From Planctomycetota bacterium (GTDB lineage: Bacteria; Planctomycetota; PLA2; JAEUHO01): a stretch of 33,158 bases of DNA. Positions 10,169 to 16,721 of the stretch are shown here, piece by piece (within the stretch, counting starts at the first letter, position 1; every line of letters begins with the position of its first letter). The DNA is taken from positions 1 through 33,158 of the forward strand of contig JAJDEM010000092.1 of assembly GCA_029259795.1 (NCBI GenBank), given 5' to 3'. The notes below the pieces were generated by a model. That model ran no database searches. It was not told the origin of the DNA and saw nothing but the letters and a program-made list of their open reading frames with translations. Both the position numbers and the translations under genes were made by a program.

Positions 10169-12352
10169 TCAGGGCGTCTCGACGCCGATCTCGAGAATCT
10201 GCCCAGTCCCCGAGCGGACCCAGGCACGGCCCGACACCGGCGAGCCGATGATCCCGAGCGCGGAGCCGCCCAGGCCGTGGGGCATGACGCCGCTGAGTTC
10301 GAGCTGCCCGCCTTGATCGCGGATCAGCTGCACGTGCGGGCCGCGCAAGCCGAGGAGGAGTCCGCCGCCGACGGTCGTGGTGCCGTGCGTGGGCCCGTCG
10401 ATCCGCTCGCGCAGCAGATTCAGCGCGTTGTCGAGCAGGCGCAGGCGGTGGTAGCCTTCCGCACCCGCCAGCAGCATGCCGGCGCCGTTGGCAAGGAACG
10501 CAAACTGCGCCCGCTCGTACTCCTGGTTGATGGTGGCTTGGGCTACGAGCGTCGCGGGGTCGAGCAGTGTGGCTGCCTGCGTGTCGCCGAGATCGAGAAC
10601 GTAGCGATCGGGTGCGAACAGCACGGCCCCTGCCTGGGGCGCGTGGCGCAAGGTCGATACGAGCACCGGCGACTCTTCGCCTGCACCGGTCGCCTTGTCT
10701 GCGGCAATGACCTGCTGCACGACGCCTGCGGCATTCGCACGGAACACACCACCCAGTGTCGAGGCCACGAGCATGGTGTCGGGTGCTGTGTCGATCGCGA
10801 GATGCACGTTGATCGGCGTCGCCCCGTTCATGACGGTGATGGTCGTCGTCACGGTTCCTGCGGGCATGGCGATGCGCAGCACGGTCCCGGCAGAGGTCGT
10901 GGCCAGCGCCGTAGTCCCGTCCGGCCCAAACGTCAGCCGCTGCGAGGACGGACACGTCCCCAGTGACGTTGCGACCGCCGTGGCTCCCAAGCCCGCGGCC
11001 CCAGGCTGCCGCAGCAGGATGACGACCTCGGACGAGCGATCCCACGCGATGAGCTTGCCGCTGCGGTCGCGCGAGAGCAGCAGATTGCCGTCCCGTGAGA
11101 CGGCGATCTCCTCGACGCGGTCCGCGTGGCCGATCAGCTCGGCCGTCAGGCGAAGCGTCGCGCCAAACGCGGCTCCGAGGACCTCGTCGCGCAAGGACAC
11201 GCCGATCGGCAAGGGACTGACCCGCGGGATGTACTCATACACCGCCGCCGTGCCGTCCTGGCGACCGACGCAGAAGCGGTCGTCGGCACCGAGGGATGAC
11301 AGCGAACGCGGCGTGAACGGCGACTCGCCAGCAGGCAGCTCGGCGTGTACCACGGGCAGCCGGTCGGGGAGGCGCAGGAGCGCGAGGCCGAAGAAGCCGC
11401 AGGTCACAGCGTGCGCTTGGCCACCAGCCAACAGCGGCCCGAGGCCCCCGTGGAGGCTGAGCCCGGTCACCGCTTCCGCACCGGTGTCTCGATCCAGGAA
11501 CACACCGCGGCCGTCCTCGCGCCCTACGATGAGCATGCCGAGGCTGTTCTCCTCGAAAGCGCTCACCGAACCGTCGAGGGTGCCGGGCGAAAGCAGCGCC
11601 GCGCCGGTGCCTGTGTCCCAGCGCGTAAGGCCGCCGTCGAGCGGCGGCCCGACCGGCGGCGAGCCCGGCTCACCCGGCGGAATGAAGTCGGCGAGGGCGC
11701 TCAGCAGCGTCGCGTCCCCCGGGCCGTAGCGCAGCAGCCGCACCGGGGCGAGGCCATCGGCCGCGCGATAGGTCCGCACCGGCGCAAGGCCGGGAAGCGC
11801 GAACTCCGCGATGCCGCCCAAGTCCGAACCCACCGCGAGCCGCGTGCCCGCGGCGTTCACCGCGATACGCGAGACGGCCGTAGGCAGCTCGCTGACGGCG
11901 GACGGCGGGCCACCGGCCACGCCGTAGGTGGCCAGTGTCCCGTAGCCGTTCACGGCCAGGAACTCGGCCGTCGCCGGCAGAAACACCACGCCCGTGACGC
12001 GCCTGCCGTTGCCGTTCGCGAAGCCCTCGCTGGGCGTCGCGTCGAAGCGGTCGCCGGGCTCCGGCAAGGTGACACGGGTGCGCAGTGCCCCCGTGTCTGA
12101 CTCGAAGAGGGACACGTTGCCGGACGCATCCCCGACGGCGGCGAGCGTGCCGTCGGCCGAGAGCGCGGTGCGCTCGATCTCCGCGCCGGCTTCCGCAGCG
12201 CTGAGCACCTTCAGGCAGATCAGGGTCCCCACGTGGTTGGAGACGATCTCGATCGGTCCCGCCGGCGGGGCCGGGGGAGCACGCCCACCCCCGCCGCTGC
12301 CGCAGCCCGCGGCGAGCAGCAGCAGTACACACGCGCCTACGCGCACACCCAT
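10169..12352 (-). CDS. Lipoprotein with WD40/beta-propeller-like repeats
   Basis: ORF trimmed to ATG at 12352: MGVRVGACVLLLLAAGCGSGGGGRAPPAPP (lipobox LAAGC). Repeated blades such as 'TALSADGTLAAVGDASGNVSLFESDTGALRTRV' and 'EIAVSRDGNLLLSRDRSGKLIAWDRSSEV'. Confidence 0.75.
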   Translation of the reverse strand: MGVRVGACVLLLLAAGCGSGGGGRAPPAPPAGPIEIVSNHVGTLICLKVLSAAEAGAEIERTALSADGTLAAVGDASGNVSLFESDTGALRTRVTLPEPGDRFDATPSEGFANGNGRRVTGVVFLPATAEFLAVNGYGTLATYGVAGGPPSAVSELPTAVSRIAVNAAGTRLAVGSDLGGIAEFALPGLAPVRTYRAADGLAPVRLLRYGPGDATLLSALADFIPPGEPGSPPVGPPLDGGLTRWDTGTGAALLSPGTLDGSVSAFEENSLGMLIVGREDGRGVFLDRDTGAEAVTGLSLHGGLGPLLAGGQAHAVTCGFFGLALLRLPDRLPVVHAELPAGESPFTPRSLSSLGADDRFCVGRQDGTAAVYEYIPRVSPLPIGVSLRDEVLGAAFGATLRLTAELIGHADRVEEIAVSRDGNLLLSRDRSGKLIAWDRSSEVVILLRQPGAAGLGATAVATSLGTCPSSQRLTFGPDGTTALATTSAGTVLRIAMPAGTVTTTITVMNGATPINVHLAIDTAPDTMLVASTLGGVFRANAAGVVQQVIAADKATGAGEESPVLVSTLRHAPQAGAVLFAPDRYVLDLGDTQAATLLDPATLVAQATINQEYERAQFAFLANGAGMLLAGAEGYHRLRLLDNALNLLRERIDGPTHGTTTVGGGLLLGLRGPHVQLIRDQGGQLELSGVMPHGLGGSALGIIGSPVSGRAWVRSGTGQILEIGVETP

Positions 12353-12366
12353 GGTCTGCGCGGCCC

Positions 12367-13239
12367 TCACCGGAGGTAGAGCCGGATGCACTTGAAGAGC
12401 GGCAGGCTCCAGATGTAGCCCGAGTGATCGTCTTCCGCGTCCTGCGAGACGCCACCAATGTTTGGGTTCGGACTGAAGCCACCCGGCCTCGCTCCGGCGA
12501 TCAGCTTGGGAGTGCAGTTTTGTTGATAGACGCCGCGCGGGAGACAGAGCATGCCGTTCTCGCTGCCTCCCGAACCCAGCGCCCCGGGGAAGGTGCCGCC
12601 GAGGATGTCGTCCTCGTCGTTGTGCCACGCAATCATCAGCCCGGCATTCGTTGCCATGTTGCTTCCGCCGAACTCCTGCCCGGGCTCCAGCACCTCGTTC
12701 TTGACGGCGGCGGCGATCAGGTGCGTCGAGTCCGTGCAGCCCCCGCACTTGAGTGCGTTGAGCGCCACGCGCGCACCCAGGCTGTGGGTGATGATGTGGA
12801 TCTTGATGCCCGGGCACGAGGCCTTGATGGCCTTCAACAGTTTCGCAAGGACCTTGCCGTTCATGTTCGCGCTGCGCTCGGCATCGGGAAACTGCGTCAC
12901 ACCTGGGTTGCTGTCCCAGGAGAAGCCGTAGACAGGGCCCGGGTAGCCGACCCGCCCAAGCATGGTCTCGACCTGCGCGAAGTTCATCGTCGCGCCCGCG
13001 GCATCGTTTTGAAAGCCGTGGATGTAGATGACGATCGAAGGCGGGCAGTTCGCACCCTGGAGCGAAGCGGGCACGGGCAGCGTCGGCTCCGCGCCCACCC
13101 ACTTTGTCGTTCCGAAGCCCCGCACGGCCGGGAACGAGATCTGCCCGCGCGTGCTGAACTCCTCGGGGGCCGCTTGGACCTCGCGCAGTCCGACGCCGTT
13201 GAGCAGCACAAGGGCTAGCACAATCTGAAGCGCACGCAT
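12367..13239 (-). CDS. Exported alpha/beta hydrolase (DUF900-like)
   Basis: 290 aa. Signal peptide MRALQIVLALVLLNGVGLREVQA. 'VIYIHGFQNDAAG', 'YGFSWDSNP' and nucleophile-elbow-like 'IITHSLGARVALNAL'. Confidence 0.75.
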   Translation of the reverse strand: MRALQIVLALVLLNGVGLREVQAAPEEFSTRGQISFPAVRGFGTTKWVGAEPTLPVPASLQGANCPPSIVIYIHGFQNDAAGATMNFAQVETMLGRVGYPGPVYGFSWDSNPGVTQFPDAERSANMNGKVLAKLLKAIKASCPGIKIHIITHSLGARVALNALKCGGCTDSTHLIAAAVKNEVLEPGQEFGGSNMATNAGLMIAWHNDEDDILGGTFPGALGSGGSENGMLCLPRGVYQQNCTPKLIAGARPGGFSPNPNIGGVSQDAEDDHSGYIWSLPLFKCIRLYLR

Positions 13240-13483
13240 GCAATCACCTCAAAAACGGCAACGGAGGCCGTCTGGCGTGCATTGTGTCCTATTCGATGCA
13301 TCAGGCGCAAGGCCCTGGGGGATAGACGACCTCGTCCCCATTTGCTGGTCTCTCGTGGAACGGGCGTAGCGCGAGACGGCGCCGCTTGAATGCCTCCCCC
13401 GCGCGAGCGGGGCAAGCAGACCGGGTCGACATCAACGAATCTGACTCGCCAATCCAGACGCAGGCCGTTGATAGAGGCCCGGT

Positions 13484-13508
13484 CTCGGTACTCGGTACTC
13501 GGTACTCG
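13484..13508. repeat. 7-bp tandem repeat (CTCGGTA) x3 plus partial fourth copy
   Basis: Direct read: ctcggta ctcggta ctcggta ctcg, just downstream of the Fic gene stop. Confidence 0.85.
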
Positions 13509-13524
13509 ATGGAATCTAGGAGCC

Positions 13525-14136
13525 CTAGACCGCTGTGAACCTGCGATGGAGTTCACCGAGGAGTGCGTAGTCGCCCCCATCGGCGGCGCGGACCGCACGT
13601 AAGTACTCCCCACGGATCTCGCTTGCTATGCCAAGCACGGCATCGGGCCACGCGACGATGGACGCCCCGTGCTGCTTCAGCCAGATGTTGGCGAGCAGAC
13701 GTGCCCAGCGTCCGTTGCCGTTCTCGAAGGGGTGGACCTGCACCGCCTTGTGATGCAGCCACGTGGCCTGGGTCTCGAGTGCGTGCCCGAACCCAGACCA
13801 GCTGTGCAGGTCAGACGAGAGCGCGGCGAGTCGCTCGGTGATCTCGACCGGCGGGACGCCGAGGTTCAGGTCGATCCGGCGGATCACGCCTGCCCAGGTC
13901 CAAACGTCACCGAACATCTCTGCGTGCAGCTTCAAGAACCACGCGTAGTCAAACGGGGCAGCGCGAGGGCTCGGCGGCGCCGCGAGGTACTTCAGGAAGC
14001 TTCGGTTGATGTTCAGCGCTTCGGCGTCGGCCAGGTCGGCGCGATTCCTGACGAGGGCTCTGTTCTTCAAGCCCGAGAGATCGATCGGCGTCGCACCTGG
14101 CAAGCTGTCTTCAGGCCGGGCGTCCCACGCGGCCAT
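13525..14136 (-). CDS. Fic/DOC-family protein resembling 'mobile mystery protein B'
   Basis: Fic motif 'VHPFENGNGRWARLLAN' (HPFx[D/E]GNGR). N-terminal 'GATPIDLSGLKNRALVRNRADLADAEALNINRS' and 'HAEMFGDVWTWAGVIRR' are typical of that subfamily. Confidence 0.88.
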   Translation of the reverse strand: MAAWDARPEDSLPGATPIDLSGLKNRALVRNRADLADAEALNINRSFLKYLAAPPSPRAAPFDYAWFLKLHAEMFGDVWTWAGVIRRIDLNLGVPPVEITERLAALSSDLHSWSGFGHALETQATWLHHKAVQVHPFENGNGRWARLLANIWLKQHGASIVAWPDAVLGIASEIRGEYLRAVRAADGGDYALLGELHRRFTAV

Positions 14137-14138
14137 GC

Positions 14139-14543
14139 CTACTCCGCCCAGAGACGTCGCGCCGAACCGGCCATGAGGGCGTGGAAGTTCTCCTGCTCCA
14201 TCTGACGAAGCGTGCCGGCTCCCACGGCCTCTGCCTCGAGAGCCATCGTGCCCTGCACGAGCTTCACCATGCGCTTTGCCTTCGTCCTCGCCTGCGCCTC
14301 GCGGAACGCCTCTGTGCTGACGCTCTCGTGCACATGCGCCGAGTCCGACAACCGCACCTCCACACCAAGCGCCACGGCCAGCGCGGTGACGATGTCGATG
14401 CGCGGCCGACTCTCCCGCCCCGCAAGGAGCCGTCGAACGGTAGGCACGGAGATCCCCGCCCGGCGTGCCAGGGACGTCATCGACATGCGCAGGGCGGCCC
14501 GGCGCTGGTCGAACTGTGCGAGGACTTGGGTTGTGGCTGCCAT
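14139..14543 (-). CDS. XRE-type HTH regulator / putative antitoxin partner of the Fic protein
   Basis: HTH 'MSMTSLARRAGISVPTVRRLLAGRESRPRIDIVTALAVALGV'. Immediately upstream of the Fic gene with 2 nt between them, same strand. Confidence 0.8.
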   Translation of the reverse strand: MAATTQVLAQFDQRRAALRMSMTSLARRAGISVPTVRRLLAGRESRPRIDIVTALAVALGVEVRLSDSAHVHESVSTEAFREAQARTKAKRMVKLVQGTMALEAEAVGAGTLRQMEQENFHALMAGSARRLWAE

Positions 14544-14559
14544 GGCGGGCTCCGCTCGC

Positions 14560-14579
14560 TCATATCATAGCTTTTATGA
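14560..14579. promoter_or_regulatory. Candidate operator: TCATA-TCATA-gcttt-TATGA (direct plus inverted repeat)
   Basis: TCATA (14565-14569) and TATGA (14575-14579) form a 5-5-5 inverted repeat with an extra TCATA at 14560. It lies about 17-36 nt upstream of the HTH gene start in a locally AT-rich patch of a GC-rich window. Confidence 0.35.
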
Positions 14580-14720
14580 ATGCCTGCACGCGATAAACGC
14601 ATCAAAAATAATACGATTACGCTCACTCCGAACAAGCGAGACAACATAACCCATTGACTGAAAATGCTTTACGCCTTCAAGCGCCACGGAGCCTGCGGAG
14701 CCGTAGATAGCCCGGCGCCC

Positions 14721-15296
14721 CTAGCTCGACCCGCGCGCACGAGCCAGGATGCGAGCCGCCGAGGCCAGCCCCGCCTCTCGATCGTCTTCGGCCGAGACTC
14801 CGGCTGCCAGGGCCATGATGCGGAGCATGGCCTCAAGCAGGCGGCCGAGGAGCGCAGCCGAGGGAGCGCCTGGCGGCGCGAGCGCGTGGGGCGCCACGTG
14901 CAGCTCCACCAGGATGCTTCCGGACTCACAGTACTCGTCGAACTCGCTGAGCTCGGGTACCTCACCAAACATGTCCGGAGCGGATTCCGGTTCCACGTAC
15001 CGCTTCACGTGCGCGTCGGGTCCCTCGGCTGAGGCGCCGACGACCCAGGCCCACTGGAGCCGCGCGTCCCCCTCGAACACGGTCTGGTAGCGGGAGCCGA
15101 GCACGAACAGGTCCAACGCCAGAAAGATCGCACGGAGGTCCTGGGCCTTGACCGCCTCGGGTCGCCCCGACGCAAGGTGGGGTCTCAGGCAGAGCACAGC
15201 CTTCTGCGCAAGCGCCATCCGGCGGCCGAACGCCTCGGCGTTCTCGGGTAGCGCCGACACCAGGTCATCCAGAAGAGGGCTGAGGCCTTGGTCCAC
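14721..15296 (-). CDS. Hypothetical protein, acidic, no family recognised
   Basis: 191-aa ORF MDQGLSPLLDDLVSALPENAEAFGRRMALAQKAVLCLRPHL... with plausible composition. No recognisable motif. Confidence 0.55.
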   Translation of the reverse strand: MDQGLSPLLDDLVSALPENAEAFGRRMALAQKAVLCLRPHLASGRPEAVKAQDLRAIFLALDLFVLGSRYQTVFEGDARLQWAWVVGASAEGPDAHVKRYVEPESAPDMFGEVPELSEFDEYCESGSILVELHVAPHALAPPGAPSAALLGRLLEAMLRIMALAAGVSAEDDREAGLASAARILARARGSS

Positions 15297-15432
15297 CCCC
15301 TACTCTCCCGATCGACGGGCCACCGGTCCGCCGGACGGTCGCGGATGCTCGTCGTCGCAGTTCTTGCTCGGCATACGTGAGCCTCCGCGGGTGTCTCACG
15401 CGCGCAGGCTGCGTAGTCACAAAGGCCGTAGG

Positions 15433-15456
15433 AAGAGACCCGGCGCCGTGTCTCTT
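15433..15456. repeat. Inverted repeat AAGAGAC-N10-GTCTCTT (potential hairpin)
   Basis: Perfect 7-bp arms at 15433-15439 and 15450-15456 in the gap between the 191-aa ORF and the STN-like gene. Confidence 0.6.
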
Positions 15457-15562
15457 CAGTAGCTGGCTCAGAGTCTCGGCGCAGGGTCGGGGATCGCTTG
15501 ACGGGTACCGGACGTCGCGCTGGGGGGGCCTGCCAGGGCCCCCTCAACGACGCCGCGAGCGG

Positions 15563-16597
15563 CTACCCGCCCGACACGTGCTCCTGGTGGGTCAGGACGA
15601 GCACGTTGCCGCGGGCCTGCCACACCACGTCAGGACCGGCGGCTTCCTTGAGCATCGTCAACGCGGTCATCAGCGAGACGTCCTTGACGTTCAGCGCGCT
15701 GATGACCTGCTTCTCCAGCTCGTGGGCGATACGCGGATCGATCATGAGATTGCGACCGGTCTGGATCATCACGATCTTCAGCGCGTCGGGCAGCGGGGTG
15801 TCGTTGAATGCGAGCGTGATCTTCGTGGCCTCCAGCTCGGCCTGCAGCTTCTTCGGAAGGGTGGACGCCTTTACGGCTGCGCGCTGACGTGACAGGTACC
15901 CGCCAACGCGTTGGAGGACGGGCTTGGCCGCTCGAACGACGAGGATGCCGTTGTGGGGTTCGATCGTGGCGTCCTTGCGCTCCCAGTAGCCGGGCGAGAC
16001 ATCCGCCTTGATCGCGTCGACGAGCATCTCCATCTCGGCGGAGGGCGGGAGGGGTGCCTTGATGGGCTTGCCATTCTTCGGAGGTTCCGGCAGCGGGCCG
16101 ACGAGGTCCTTCACATCGTAGAAGCGCAGACTCGTGGGTCCGTCGATCTCGTCGTTGGTCCGGAGCCATACGACGCGGTCCTTGATGATCCAGTGCATGT
16201 CGAACGGCGAGGTCAATACGACGTCCAGGACCGTAGCGAGCGACACGTCATCGAGCTGGGCCGAGATCCTGATGTCGTCGAACTTCTCGGTACGCGCCTT
16301 CTCGCTGATCTTGAACGCGAGGCCCGAGATCGTACTCAGGTAGGTCAGGGCAACGTCCAGGCTCACGTCGTCCCAGCGGAGGCCCTTGACGCGCTTGCGC
16401 GCGAGAATGGCCGGGGTCCGATTGCTGATGCTCTCCGTGGGCTTCGGCTTGGGGACCGCCTCGGCAACCTCGGTCGGCGGCGCCGTCTCCGCTGTCGTCG
16501 CCACGACGGGGCCGGGACAGCACGCGCGACGACCCTGGCAGGCGGCCAGGGAGAGCAACAGGACGAGACAGACCAAGCGCAACGACGTGTTGACCAT
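15563..16597 (-). CDS. Lipoprotein with two STN-like (secretin/TonB short N-terminal) domains
   Basis: ORF trimmed to ATG 16597: MVNTSLRLVCLVLLLSLAACQGRRACCPG (lipobox LAAC). STN-like segments 'LRWDDVSLDVALTYLSTISGLAFKIS...ISAQLDDVSLATVLDVVL' and 'ITLAFNDTPLPDALKIVMIQTGRNLMIDPRI...LNVKDVSLMTALTMLKEAAG'. Confidence 0.7.
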   Translation of the reverse strand: MVNTSLRLVCLVLLLSLAACQGRRACCPGPVVATTAETAPPTEVAEAVPKPKPTESISNRTPAILARKRVKGLRWDDVSLDVALTYLSTISGLAFKISEKARTEKFDDIRISAQLDDVSLATVLDVVLTSPFDMHWIIKDRVVWLRTNDEIDGPTSLRFYDVKDLVGPLPEPPKNGKPIKAPLPPSAEMEMLVDAIKADVSPGYWERKDATIEPHNGILVVRAAKPVLQRVGGYLSRQRAAVKASTLPKKLQAELEATKITLAFNDTPLPDALKIVMIQTGRNLMIDPRIAHELEKQVISALNVKDVSLMTALTMLKEAAGPDVVWQARGNVLVLTHQEHVSGG

Positions 16598-16721
16598 GCG
16601 GACCTCCAAGGCGCTCACCCTCCCCCGGAGCGGTCACACGGGCATCACCTGGGAGAACGCCGCTAGACTCGCCTGGCGCGGAATTCCTGAAACGCGAGCG
16701 CCTCTGGCGTGAAGGAGGGAT

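Noticed and set aside
9882-11045. N-terminal extension of the kinase ORF (track start 11045)
   Set aside because: Overlaps the propeller lipoprotein in another frame; the extension is basic low-complexity, and ATG 9881 begins a typical kinase N-terminus.
12353-13243. N-terminal extension of the propeller lipoprotein ORF
   Set aside because: Lies in a different frame over the alpha/beta hydrolase; the lipoprotein signal peptide at ATG 12352 marks the real start.
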